A stretch of 64,000 bases of DNA from Struthio camelus (taxonomy: Eukaryota; Chordata; Aves; Struthioniformes; Struthionidae), in NCBI RefSeq assembly GCF_040807025.1, contig NC_090951.1, positions 1,860,001-1,924,000 on the forward strand, given 5' to 3'. A model generated the notes under the pieces. That model did no database searches. It worked only from the letters and a program-made list of their open reading frames with translations, and had not been told where the DNA came from. A program made the position numbers and the translations under genes. Of the stretch, positions 1 through 13,076 are shown one piece after another. Positions within the stretch are counted from its first letter, which is position 1; each line of letters starts with the position of its first letter.

Positions 1-404
1 TATGGTGCACTTCCTGAGATGGGAGGCTGCACAGCATCCGCTTGTGACAGGCCAGCTGTGGACCAACACTAACTTTCCTCCAGCTTTACATCTGTGGCAG
101 TTCTCTTGGTTTCCCCTGTATTTGGGGGAGGTTATCATCTGTTGCTTCAGTTGCTGACTGCAGTAAGCCTTGCTTCAAGAACAGTGAATTTAATGGGGAA
201 TTTAGCCTTAGAAGCAATGAACCATGTCAGGTTCCAGTCGATCCTCTTCGAATACGCTGTCTTCACCTGGGAAGAACAGTGCTTGTAGTTTATCCAGGTC
301 AATTCTGGGAACACGCTTGGTGAAACGTTATTTCCTGATTGGAAAGTGAAAGTTCTGAGTCATCACTGCAGATACAACTAACAGGCTGTCTTTTTCCCTT
401 GCAG
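1..404. other. FANCA intron sequence, no exon placed
   Basis: The window opens inside a FANCA intron. The exon preceding the one at 405 should encode the residues just before the ELLVFLFFFSLM segment of human FANCA, and no translation of this stretch resembles them. I see nothing else here. Confidence 0.6.
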
Positions 405-3400
405 CTTCTGGTTTCTCTGCTATTCTTCTCACTCATGGATCTCATCTCCGCAAAAATAGCACCAAAGGTAAATTCAGCCCTTAGGGAATTCTCATGACAC
501 TAAATGTGTCTGATCAGCTTAGCTTGCTGCCTGAAAAGGCTTTGTGCCACTACTCTGAAGGCTGGTTAGTTGTTCAGCCAGAAGGAAGAGATCAGCAACA
601 TCCCAGACAGAGCCTGGTGAAAGCCCTTCTGTTCATATCAGATTAAACCTGTATTCTCTTTTAACTGATGTTATCTCCCCCTTTACTATGGTAGCTTTTA
701 TTTGTCTTTCTGAATGACTCACTATTTTCAGTTTCCTGTTCCGACTTTACATCTCTCAGCTAGTGCTTGAACTCATATATCTTGGCTTTTGTGTAGCATT
801 TCACATTTGTTATAAGGTATTTCTCAGACTGGAAACATGCATAGTATTTCACAGGAGAAGGGGGGGGGTCCCAGACAAGGAGGACCATTGTTTTCCAGAT
901 AATTTAACACTATTAAACAGAGGAGCAAAGATGATTTGACAAATTGCTTTCAGCAGCTGTCTGCCCTAAGCGTCCTCCTGCCCATGGATGCTTGTTTCTA
1001 TCCCCTTGCTGTTTTCTCAACGGTGTCATGCAAGCATTTATGCATTCACCTTACAGATGGGATCAGGGAGTAGCTTCAAGTGAAAAACAGTCTCATAGTC
1101 TCATGATCTTACTTCCTCCAACCTCCTCCAAAGAGTCACTGAGGAAAGATCTTGAGCAAACAGATTTGGGAGGTTATTCCAATTAAAATGAAGAATGCAA
1201 ACCCCCCCCCCTCCGCTCCACTCAAACCCAAGACATCCTATCATTAGATAGGATGAGAGGGAAAAGAGTCTACTACAGAGAGCAGGAGGATGAGGTGAGC
1301 ACAGGAATTGCAGCGGCTCTGTGAGTTGGGAAGTGTGTGGGGACGAGCTGGTAGCTCGCTGATACTGCTTCTCCCTCTTTCACAAATCATTCCTGACTGC
1401 AGCCCTGTTGTGGCCTTGGTGAGGGCAAAGCCTCTGGTATTGCACTAATGCCTAATTGCCCAGGTAAGAATCCAGACCATCAGGAGAAGGGAAAGACTTG
1501 GGCTAAATTCTTAAAGGCCCATTAACAGAGCATTTCATTTACATGATCTCGTGGGGGATTCCTTTCTGCTTTGATGTAACTAAAACCGAAGACAAACTAT
1601 ACGTGCCCTTTCTGACACCCAGGAAGGAGTGGATTTTCAGAAGTCTTTGGAATGGTCCCTGGAGATCTTGCGCTGCCTGGAAGAGAGAGGCGTGTCCTGG
1701 CTGCCTCTCTTTCCTTCAGGAGAAAAAGGTGAGTAAGTTCTGCCTCCAAGGGGTGGAAAGGTTCAGTGCAGAGTGGCAATGGTTTCTCCCTTTGATATAA
1801 GAAGTGTACTCATATGAAGGAACCGATGGGTCCTTGTAAGCAGCAGAGAACAACAATTTTTAGTAAAAGGTAGGAACACACTACTTATGCCCCGCAGAAG
1901 CTGATAACTGGGAATGACTGAAACTCAGTACTGTTTCACCTGGTAGAGAGTCTAAGAGGGAACAGCTTTCCTCTCTAGGGGTTCAGCACACCCAAGCATT
2001 GGGTTTTATTGTTGGCTGGGAGGAAACTATTGTCCCTATGCTGCTATAAAGGTACATGAAGTGACATGAGGACCACTAAAGATGCTTAATTCTTCCTGGT
2101 TATTGCAGTCCCTAGGAAATACTGTGTTCTGCGCAGTGCAGCATCGGACCGACACATCCGGCTCTTGCCTATTGCGTTCTACAGGTAACGTCCCGCTGGT
2201 TTCAGAAGGAATTTGTTTGGGAGGAAGGATGTGGTTGGTAGTTTGCATGTACAGCAGCTGATATGAAAGTAGTTGTACAGCTAGTCTGTAAGTGAGATGA
2301 GCTCTTACATTAGTTGTGCAGGAGAAATCAATCACAGCAGGACTGCTGTTTAAGCAGTTCTCTTGCCAGAAGTTTCCTTGCAAGCTTTGTGCTCCGAACA
2401 AAAGGGTCCATGGTTGCCTTCTTGCCCTTGGCACTGGAGTGACCTGGCTTGCCGTGCTCCTGCACTCAACAGAACTTGTAAAAACGGTTGGCAGTGAGAG
2501 CGCTAGCTGTACTGTCCTGTGTTTTTCCTATTTGAGTATAACATGAAACCAGTGCTGACTAGATACTACTGTGTGTGATTTCCTCCAGCCTCACCCCCTG
2601 CTTTCACCAAGAGCTGTTCAGCAGAGAGCAAACCTTTCTCTATGTGGCACTTGATTTGTATATCCAGCTGTTGCAGCTCTTTGTGGAAGGGGAAGACCTG
2701 CCACAGTCTGATCAGGTGGGACAAGGCCCAGGCTCTGCAGAGCATGTGAGTGAAGTTCAATTTTTTTTTTTTCCTTTTTCTCTTCTCCCCACCTCCATAA
2801 CTGTATATCCTGTTCTTTACCTCCTTCCCTCTGCCACTTGCAGCATATCGCGTTCTCATCTTCCTCTACAACACAGAGGTGTAGCTCGTTCAGCTGCCTT
2901 TGCCAACACTCAGGCTGCTCACGCCTCACGGCTGAGAAGCCTGCAGGTGCTGCTGTCCTCCTGATGCCTGAGCATATGGTAAAAACTAAGGTGCCTCATT
3001 GCTGTCTTGCACGTACAGGACCTTGGAATGAATGTAGTCCTCAAACAAGCGAGCTGCCTATCTGGTAAAAGAGAACGTTGTACGTTGCAGTAGGTCCTGT
3101 CTTGCTTTTAGGACTGGGGCCTGAGGGTTGTAAGTGATGTTGCTTTTGGTCTTTATCTGCCCTGTCTTTTCCAGGGGGATTCCTTAGAAGTGATCACCAA
3201 GGCCCGTCAGTTCCTGCTCAGTGCAATTTCACGATGCTCCCCAAAAAGCTTTGAAAACATACGACCGGTACGTTGCATACTTTTTATTCCCCCAGCGAGT
3301 GAGAGCTGGGAGTGCTGCTTCTGGTCTGTGCTGGCAGGTGTGGTTTTTCTTGCCACACTAACCCTGTACTGGCACTGCCTGCTTAACCTGTGACATGAAA

Positions 3401-3883
3401 TGCTATTTCCATAAGACATTTTGGAGCAGGGGAGGACATCTGCTGCCCAACTAGTGCTATAGCCACCGCCTCTTCTCTCCCGGGCTGCAGGCTCAATCTT
3501 TCTCAGCAACAATAAACGTTTCTCTGTGCTGCAGTCTCACTCCCACCACTTGGTCCTAGGGGAAATACTAAGCACTGTTAAGTAGCAGGTATTGAAATGC
3601 CCACAAGCACTGTGGTGTCAGCCAGGAGACCGTGTTCTTTCTGTATGAGTCAGCCCCAGCTTTCCTCTTTTCTATTTGCAATCTGCTGAGAAGCAGCAAG
3701 ACGATCTGGTGTTGCTGTAACTTGCTCTGAAGCAGCAAGACTGGCTCTAATATCAGATGCTTCCCCTGTCCCTAGTTACTGGACACCTGTGAAAAATTTG
3801 ACCCGGAGATGAAAGCCACCCTCGTGCACTTCTCAAGGCCTGCTACAGCAATGGAGCTGGATGGAGAGCTGGTATTGTTCTGA
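405..3883 (+). CDS. FANCA: FANCA, last six coding exons (3' part of the gene)
   Basis: This is the C-terminal end of the Fanconi anaemia core-complex protein A, which acts in the nucleus in the ubiquitin-ligase complex that monoubiquitinates FANCD2-FANCI during interstrand-crosslink repair. Exons: 405-467, 1623-1728, 2109-2184, 2589-2745, 3175-3267, 3776-3883 (stop). All junctions are GT-AG and stay in phase, giving about 200 residues. They follow remembered human FANCA segment by segment: LLVSLLFFSLMDL, LEILRCLEERGVSWL, RHIRLLPIAFY, EQTFLYVALDLYIQLLQLFV, LEVITKARQFLL, and a last exon ending in LVLF as human ends in PHLF. The fourth exon could end at 2715, but the donor at 2746 restores the human length. 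The N-terminal ~1,200 residues lie beyond the left edge. No damage is seen. Confidence 0.95.
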
Positions 3884-4028
3884 GTGACTGTGGCTACCAA
3901 CGCTGCAGGGGAAGAGAGAAAACAAAGCAGAAGACACTGACTGTATGGCCATCAGTGGGGATGGAGGGACGGACAAAGCTGCTACCTTTCTCACCAGTGC
4001 TATTTCTTTCAAATTACTTTGTAAATAA

Positions 4029-4034
4029 TTTATT
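4029..4034 (-). promoter_or_regulatory. ZNF276: ZNF276 polyadenylation signal
   Basis: TTTATT on the + strand reads AATAAA on the minus strand, 462 nt beyond the ZNF276 stop. No canonical hexamer occurs between the stop and this point. It lies inside the FANCA 3' UTR, so the two convergent transcripts would overlap. Confidence 0.7.
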
Positions 4035-4062
4035 ACAAGCATAACCATGAAGCTCTTGTTAC

Positions 4063-4068
4063 AATAAA
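4063..4068 (+). promoter_or_regulatory. FANCA: FANCA polyadenylation signal
   Basis: An AATAAA lies 180 nt after the FANCA stop and is followed by T-rich sequence. It is the only canonical hexamer in the right place on this strand. Confidence 0.8.
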
Positions 4069-4495
4069 AAGTAGGTTACAAATTTCATTTTAGACTTGCT
4101 TTGGGCATCATAATTTTTTTTCAAAACAAAATGTCTGCTCCACTGTCCTATGTACCCTTTCTGCCACCTGAGGGCAATTTACACACAGGCAGCAGCTTGT
4201 GCAGGTAGGTAACAGTTGTGGGCCAACTTTCTTTCTACAACTGTGTGTTGGGGGGAAGGGGGACAATATAGGTGTACTGCCAAACATCCATTCCCCTTGG
4301 ATTAGACAGACTCTTAGTACAACACTGCTGAATCAGATGTGAGCATGGAGAATCACAGCATGATAACAAGCTTTTTCTGAGCAAGCTGAAGCTAAATCCA
4401 CTGAGTTCTTTGGGAGACTAAAATGTAGATTAAAGATCTCCACTCTGCTGTATGGTTTCTACAGGGCTGGATGGGGAGAGCTTCCCAACCCCTCT

Positions 4496-7400
4496 TCAGG
4501 TGGGCTCCTGCTGTGCAGTCACTTCTGGCTTTACAGCCTGGCTTTCTGCAGTCCCTGAAGTATTTAGGAGGAGAATGGGCTCTGGCTCCAGTGGCTTGGT
4601 TTTGTCCTGAGTCTGGGTCAGAGGGTGCACCATGGACATGTGGACGTTAAGGTTATGGGCCTTCTCAAAGCGCTTCCCACACTGGTCACAGGCAAACTCC
4701 AGCTCTGTCTCAGCTTTGTGTTTGGTCATGTGGTATTTCAGTGATGCACGCTGCCTGCACTGGAAACCACAGATTTCACACCTGCAAGGCAAAGCACAGT
4801 CTTAGCACCAAGCCTGGAGCTGCAAGCATAGCCAAAGCATTAGCCATTTGTCACTGAATAACCCCAGGCTTGGCGGCACAAGAACACCACAGCCTCAGTC
4901 TGGACATAGGATTTGGAGAGATGCTATAGGAGATGCTTACAGCATCTCCGAAAACTACCTAGGTTAAGCAAGCGTGCTGCTTCCCCGGCCTGCAGCTCAG
5001 CTCTGGTAGCTGAGCATTCTTTTGCTCTCTGCTGAAATCTGAAGTGCAACAAGAATAGACAAAGGCATAGGACTCCCTCAGAAGAAGAAAGCTCTGGAGC
5101 TGGAATAGACATCATGGAAGTGGATGAACATCTAAGCCTAGAAAACCTTGACTGAGCACATGCAGTACCAGGCCTGCAAAAACACATTCCTCCAAAGAGC
5201 AAAAGGAAATATTGTAATTGGCAGAGGCTGCAGAAAACAGCTCTACTTTCCAGAAACTACAGGCTCAACTTCACCTGAACTGTCCAATAGTCAACATGAG
5301 ACAAATCCTGCCCTTCGATACTTGCTTTCAGACGCTATGAAAGTTGGCCACACAAGCCTCACCACCCAAGCCGGCTTGCCTCAGCCTTCCTTAGGGACTC
5401 TGTGGCTGAGAACCACCAACACCTCCTAAAGCAACTTCAGAGAAGTCTTTTCTAAATGGCACTTACTGTAATGCACAATGCAGTCCATGTACAGCCAGGA
5501 CACTGGCAGCTAATGACAGAGTTTGTCATAGAACTACTCTGTGCTAAGGACAGTGACATTAAGAGCTCTGTAGGACCTGGCTACTTCTTTCCATTTTCTT
5601 ATTATAACACAGTAAGCGGGTGGTCAGTGTGCACTTACTGGAGGGGTTTTGCTCCTGAGTGCCGCATCTGATGGACTGAGAGGTGTTTGCGTTGCTTAAA
5701 GGTCTGCCCACATTCATCACAGATATAGTTACGTACCTCTGCAATGGAAACACAGAAACAGGGAAAGAACCATGAATTCTTATGTATCTTAGTACATGAA
5801 ACATACAAGCAAGCGCCCATGACTACCAGTGGAGTTTGAATTCCTCCCCCTGCCTCTGAATCAGAGCATGATCAGGACCTGCTGCAACACACCTGTATGA
5901 ATGAGCTTCACATGGCGCTGTAGGTACCGGTCAATCATAAACACCTTGTTGCAGCCAGGATGAGGACAGGGTCTCTCCCGAACTTCTTCATGATGTTCTT
6001 TTATATGTTTCTGAAAAGAAAGGTCAGAGCTTCTATCAGCTGACTGTCTAGTAGAGGGCTGGATTTTTCTCCTGATGACAAACTTAGACAACCCCCCCCC
6101 CCCATCAATGAGATACCCCTCTTGGCAGGTTTACTCATCAGCACTTTCACTGTGAAAAAAATGGGATTTGCATCCAAAACCATCCCTGACAGCAGGGACT
6201 TTACAGGACACAATGGAGCTCGTTTCCAAGGGCTACTGCTGAGCCAGCGGCAGACTTCCAGAACAGGAGCAGCATATGCTGCACCGCAGCAGCTCCTTTT
6301 GCTTTTTGCAGCGCAGCACAGACTAAGACCACCACCTCCCACAGCGCTGGACAAGTGAATGAAGTCTGTCTCATATAAAGACTGCTCTATAACACTCAAA
6401 GCTACAGTTCAAGATCGTGAACAAATTCTTAACTTACTTACCTTCATGCCGTCTGCTCCTCTGTACACCGCTGTGCATCCCTGGTAAGGACACTTGTAAA
6501 TGGTAGGCAGCTCCTCCCTGCAAAGCAGAGGACTGCCGTCAGCCAGTGTGGCAGGGCAAGGCTGCCGCCCAGCCACGGCCAGCTTATTACCTTTCACACT
6601 TGATTTTTTTTTTCCAGCCTGGCTTAGGCCCTGGCTTCTTCCTTATTTTGGGCTCTTCTGCCTTCTTTGCTTCTTTGCCATCACTTTTCTTACTGGAAAC
6701 CCTCAGAGAAGGAACAAGGAAAATGAACAGCAGTTGTTTAATACTTGACATTGATTTAAATCCTCCCATTTAATCGTCCCTGAAAGTTACACCTGATCTG
6801 AAGGAAAAGCACGCATACCATCAAGTACACGCGAGCTGAGCTGCAATATTTGGTGCATGGCCCCGGGAGGAGGAACTTGGCCTCGCTTTAACCTGGTGGA
6901 CAGCTCAGGGAACACATGCACTAGGGAATCACTGTTATCCCTAGGGCAGGAAGGAAGGGATGTGTGGAGAACTGAGTCCATGAAGGAAAACATGGTTGTT
7001 TGCCCAACTCTATCCTCCTACCCCCATCAAGAGAAGAAGAGGTGGACACCAGCCCCCTCCGCTCATCCTCCAAGGGCTCCCCCGTTAACCGTGCTATGTT
7101 TCCAGAGAAGGAAAGCCCCTTACTTCTTTTCAGGGTAAGGCTCAAAGGAGTCATCTGAAGATTGCATGTTTCTCTTCTCGTTTTCGTCCTCGCTCAAGAA
7201 GTCCCTGAGAGAGAAAGCAGGTGCACTTTACTAACACAGTACTTGGATGACACTTCAGCACCAATAATCCAACAGACTAGTGTCTGCAGCAGCAATACTT
7301 GTTCTTCATTTCCAGTGTGTTCATCTCCCCCACAGAACAGCATGGTAACGGAGGCTTCACATGTTCTCCTCCCCCATAATCACTGGGGTTTTATATACTT

Positions 7401-10400
7401 TGGGATAATACAGCAAACTGCAAAATTATTTCCTTTTAGGACTAGATCTCTGTAAGAATAATTGAACCTCTGTAAGGAGAAAAAAAAGTGGCTGTTACTG
7501 AAAAGATCTATTTATTGCTGAGGCATGTTGCAACCACTTTCTCTACTAAGAAAAGTAATTTTGTAGAGCAAAAAAGTAATTAAGTAATTAAGCTGCAGGT
7601 CATTCAGTATTTCCTCATATGTAGCAGTCACTTTTTTTTAATCCTAAACTATACAAGAAGCAATTAATTCTGAAACCACGAAATAGGCAGTCGACTGTTT
7701 TGACGTTCTTAATGTGACGGATGACAGATTTAGCTGACATCCTGAAATAAGTCTGCCCTTGGCCCTTTAGTACCATAGACTCAGAATGACTAAACCTCAA
7801 TTAGCATTTATTTACAAGTCTCGCTTTAACTACCTATGTTTGGAGGTTTTAGCCAGATCTTCTGCAACTATAGCTGATGCTAGCGATCAGAAAGAACTGC
7901 TAAGCTGCCACTGTCTGACTACCATTCAGGATTCCCACCCGAATGCTTTCCCTGTGAGCAAATTGGATGATTTCTCCCAGTGCCACCTATTGCCTGAGAG
8001 CTCAGGCTTGCCTACCCACACCGACTGCTCTTCTGGAGTCCCAGTTTGGAGCCGCTGTAAACGGGAATTAGTTTTGAAGCAAGAGGAGCTAGCCAGCGGC
8101 CAGCCCTGGTGAGGGACTAGAGAAGCAGCTCTCTGCTACTGCACAGAGCCGTGCAATCCCCCACTGCCATTGTGGCAGTTGCTTTTCAAGACCAGAGGGT
8201 CCTTGAAAGAAACATGACCAGGTTTGCTGGAAGCAACCAACTAAAATGCAATAGAAAGTGCACACACGCGCACGCACACACTGACACGCAAACATCCCAC
8301 TGCAGCAGAGGCGGCCGGGGAGTTCAGCGCATCAGCTATGTGAGCTGTATCACAGCTGCTGCAAAGAAACCGCTCTGCGCATCAGGTGCCAGTTCCAAGG
8401 GGCCTCCAAGGACCAGGTCACTTGTGGAGAAAGAGCTCTCCGAGGCTTGTCATTTCATACTTGCAAAGAAGACATTAAGGCTATTTTAAACCCACTCTTC
8501 TCTCACCCCTCAGAAAGGTCACTGAACTCGTCTTTTACCCGCTCATCCGTCGTTGAAGACAGAACCTGCTTCCCACTCAACTGTCCTAGGAAAGGAAGGA
8601 GAACACAGTGTGTTACAACGAAAAGCAGTGAAAAGAAACCAGCATAGAGACAGCTGCTGAGAAGGCAGTGAACGACTCTGAATTTGCTCATGGTGGCTCA
8701 TACCCCAGAAGAAAGATGTGCAGCAGGACAAGTTAATGATTAGTTAAACCACGCTCTGTGTGCCTGACGTGCTCCAAGACCGTCCTCCCAGCACCCCAGG
8801 GCCTGGAAGAGTCTTTACCCTGGAGCTCCTATGAGCATCTCTCGGTTTTCCCCAGTGACACCTGCTCCACCTGCTCTGTAACCGAAAGATTCATTCCCAA
8901 ATGTGTCACAACTGCCTTTTCCTTTTCTCTTTCCAGTGGCAGACATCTCACATCACTGTCAGACAGCTAAACAGATCCCAACATCTGTAATTCAAAATCA
9001 GTGTTAATCCCGAAACGTTGCTTTCCGGAAAGATGAGAGATTATGGCATTAAACCAGTGTTAACTCATCCCAAAAGCAAGACCAGGCTGAGAACTTTCCT
9101 GTGCAGCCAGAAGGGACTCCTGGGGCTCCTGCGGTTCAGCATTACCCTGCAGCCCACAGCGGGGTGGGGGAGGCCCCTCCTTGCCGATATACAGATAGGG
9201 TTTGGATTTATCGGAAATAAACCTGTGGCAAGCATGGCACTGGAGAACCAGCAAGTGCTCTGCCTTGCGTGAGCGCCGCATGTCAAGAGCGGAGCAGCAG
9301 GGACTCACCAGCCACGCGCAGCTGCATTAACCCTTGGCTCAGACAGCACTTCCCATCATGAATCTCCACAGGCCTGATAAGGAATGACCAACTCTTGCCC
9401 TCGTTGACAGAGGGGGAAATAAGGCACAGAGGCAAAGTGATTTGCTCTTTCTGTATGAGGCAACTCACTCAGGCAAACCTCGATCTGACATCATGGTCAG
9501 GCAAAGAAAGCTCTGTTCCCCTTTCCCTTCTGGTGGGCTCAGCATCTGAGATAGTGGTGATTTTCTGGGCAACCTGCACTTTCCAGCTGGGGTCTGCATC
9601 CTCCCTGAGGAGCAGCAATCTCTGGGGAGGCAATGCCAGCCCCTAGACTTCATCCCCACGCCAGGTCTCCAGATCTTTGACCCTTCCCTAGAGACCTGGA
9701 AGGAGATCGGAGGACAAATCCCTTACCTGTGGCACTGCTCAGCGGTGACACTGGCTGCGGCAGGGCTCTCTCCTGTAAAGAGGCTGTACTGTCCAGTTGT
9801 GAGCGAGATGAATCCCTGTTCTGTGGTAGCTCATTCTCCAAGCTCTGTGGCACTGATGTGGTCCCTTTGTTTGCTGGCTGCTGGCAAGGAGTTGTCCTTA
9901 CTGGAGCATGCTGGGGTTTGGGAGCAGGAACAGCCTCGGCATTGTCTGCCCCTGCCCCGTTGTCAGTCAAGCGCTGTGCTGTGCTCTTGTTCCACTCCCG
10001 TTTGACAGACAAGGCATTGTCAACAAGCACCGTGCTACAGTCAGAATCCGTATCCATGATGTAGTCGTGGCCATCCCCGCAGCCCCACACGGCGCGGATG
10101 ATCCCGCAGTACTCCGAGGACAGCACGCTCTGCAGGCTCGGCACCGACTGGCAGCTCCCCGCGTGCGTGTGCGTCCACGTCACCAAGCTGTGCAGGCACT
10201 GAGGGCTGGAGGTGATGAGGTCGACTGTTCGGAAGGGAGAAGCAGCGCACACGCGGTCAGTATTCGGGCTGGCAAACCGCACGCTCCGCTACACGGAGGG
10301 ACACGGCTACAGATCAGGTCTGTCCCCAAGGCCACCCAGCGGCTGCACTGGATTTCCTAGCTTTCTGACAGGATGTCAGAAGGGAGATGAGAGACCCACT

Positions 10401-13033
10401 GAAACCCTGCAGCCAGGAAAGGGTTTTCCATGGACTGGGGTGGGGGCAGTTGAAGTAATTGGACTGTCGCTGTCTAATCTTACAGCTGAAAGTCTATTTC
10501 TGGTTGCCCCATAGTGTTTGAGAGCGGCTGGGACAGGCTCTCTCCCTGCCTGGTGCTAGAGAGGATCCTCCTGCAGAGCGCGAGAGGAGGGAGACCTCAC
10601 GCAGCAAGGAGGATACAGAAGCGTAACCAACGGAACCGGTGCACACGCAGGCACGGCTGTGCTGAAGGACACAGAAACCGTCTGGCCAGCTGGTAGTTTC
10701 TGAACGTCCGTAAAAAACAAACCCTTTGCTGAGGGTATTGCAGAAAGAAATGGAAACCAGCTCGTGTGAGCAGCTACTCACCCAGACAGGAGGCACCTCC
10801 TTCTGCACCAGGCTCGGCCTGGGCAACGCTGCTCCTGCAAAACCAGAACAGCACAGGCAGCATTTCAGGGGTTACAGAGGGAACACGTCTCGCTGGAGAC
10901 AGCACAGTGACAACACTGAACGTGACAGCAGTGTTTGGTTAGTTGGAAGCCGCGTTCACCCATTAACTTTTCAGCTACTAAAAATACATCTTGTCCCAGG
11001 AATTTGGCGCCCGGAAATTCCACGGGGAAGTTAACATATACAAACGCGTGACAATTTACTACTCCAAAAAACAACCGGGAACAGAAAAAGGCAACGTACT
11101 TTCCTTTTGACTTTATATGGCCCGTAGGAGACGCGTTCACCCTCTGAATAAACGTCCTGAGGACGCTGCGGCATTTGTAGAACTGGGCATGGCATTTCTT
11201 GCAGACAAACTGGGGGAGCGCAGGGTCCTGTCGTACCGCGACTCCGACCAGCCGCTGGAAGTCCGTGAAGAACACCTGATCCACGCGGCGCTGCTTCTCC
11301 GAGTTCTCTCCCATCACAGGAACCTTTCCGAAAGCATTGCGCAGGCTCCGGGAAGAAAACTTCCCATGGCAGAGGCGACAATATCCAGTGCTCAGGGCTC
11401 TGCCAATTCCTAGGAGAGAAGGTTTGAACACAATTGCTCAGTGCCTGCTGCAAGAGCACTACAGCCAGCTACGGCCCCGAGGCACCAGCACGCTGGAAGA
11501 CGTTACCCTTCCTTTGATCCCAGTCAGCAGGCTGCCTCAGAAGCCCTGGCTTCAGCAAAAGGCAGGGGCGCACAGAAAGGCAGCGCAGGATGGGACCTTC
11601 TCTGCGACTGAAGCCAGTCGCCTGCTGAACAGAGGCAGCACACCATAAATTGACTGGGCTATACCCAAAAAGCAGCAAGGTTCCTGGCCGGTACCCCAGG
11701 GAGGCTGTTCCAGCCTCGATTGCCCTAATGGAGGAATCTCCTCCCGGTTTCCAGCTGCGACGTTTTCAGGGTTCACTTACACACGTTTGTGCTTTTGCCA
11801 ACAGTGTCCTTCAGCTTACGTAGTTGTTCTCCTTCCCCAGCGTTTATCTCCAGTGTATTTATAGACAGTGGTCACGTCCATCAGCCTCTGCTCTGCGAGT
11901 GTGAGCCACCCAAGCTCCTAACAGCCTCTTCCAAGACACGCTATTTCTCAGCGCCCTAACGGTCCCTGTCCAAGTCCGTCCCAGCAGCCTGGGAGCAGGG
12001 TATCGAGCCGGAGACCTGCTTGTTGAGCTGCGGGGACAAGAGCGAGGCGGCCTGCAGACAGCAAAGAGCAAGGCCCGGGAGGAGGCAGCAGGGCAGGATG
12101 CAAAGCACGTGCCTTCTCACTAAGGGTTCGCTGACCCGCGTGCCGCTCCTCCCGCCTGCGACCCAGCCGGCTGCTCTCCCGCTCCCCAGCACCGCTCCTG
12201 CCCTGCGCATCTTCCACAGCCTGCTGCGTCCGTCCTCAGCCACCGCCCGGCTCCTCCGCGAAGAGCCCGGCTTTATCTCCCCAACGCAGTCTCTTCCAGG
12301 GCCTGATACAACACAGCTGCGCTTTAAACCCCATCGGAAAACAAGCAGCCAACTGACTCTGGTCCCCCTGCGCGCCTGCTCCGAGGGCCAGGCGGCAGCA
12401 GGTTCCCGAGGGGCCAGAGCCCCCGGGCGGCTCGGCCGCGCGGGGTCCGGCACGCACAGCCCTCGCCGAGCGCCGCCAGCAGCGCCCGCCTTCAGAGCCT
12501 CGCGGGTTCCCCTCGCGCCCTGGGCGGGAGGGACGCGGCCCCCCCGGCCGGTCCGGATAGCGGCGCCAGGGGCGCAAAGCCCCCGGCCCCGGGGCAGCGG
12601 CGGGAGGTGGGGAAGGCCGGCGAGCGTCCGGGCGAACTCACGAAGGCTTCGGAGGGCTGAAAAGCTCGATTCTAGGGCGAGCTCTGGCAGGGGGGACGCC
12701 GACTCGCTCCGCGGCGGACAGCCGGCACCTCCCGCCGTTGCGGGATGCTGTTATGCAGGCGCTGGCCTCCCCACGGGTGTCCTCGCGACGCTCACCCGCC
12801 GGGCCCGCCGCAGACGGACGGACGGACGGACGGACGGGGCGCAGAGGCCTGGCTGCCCTCAGGCTTTCGGTCGGCCCGTTCTCCAGAACCGGAAGGTTTC
12901 CGCCCGCCGCCCCCTTTACCGCCCCACGCAGCCGTAGCTGCCTCAGGGCCCCCAGAGCGAAAACCGCCCCGGCCGGGGGGCGGCGGGCCGGGACCGCACC
13001 GCTCCGCACCGCTCCGCCGGGGCCGAGCACAAA

Positions 13034-13076
<43 letters not shown>

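Noticed and set aside
84-162. Possible FANCA exon with good acceptor and donor
   Set aside because: Its translation (VAVLLVSPVFGGGYHLLLQLL) has no likeness to the human residues before ELLVFLFFFSLM, which are charged (EENIRKQLKKLDCEREE).
3511-3516. AATAAA in the last FANCA intron
   Set aside because: Single hexamer in an intron without a supporting downstream element that I can judge; the signal at 4063 follows the true stop.
12020-12937. 305-codon frame on the + strand in ZNF276 intron 1
   Set aside because: Low-complexity Arg/Pro/Ala composition in CpG-rich sequence, no recognisable domain, and it lies opposite an intron.
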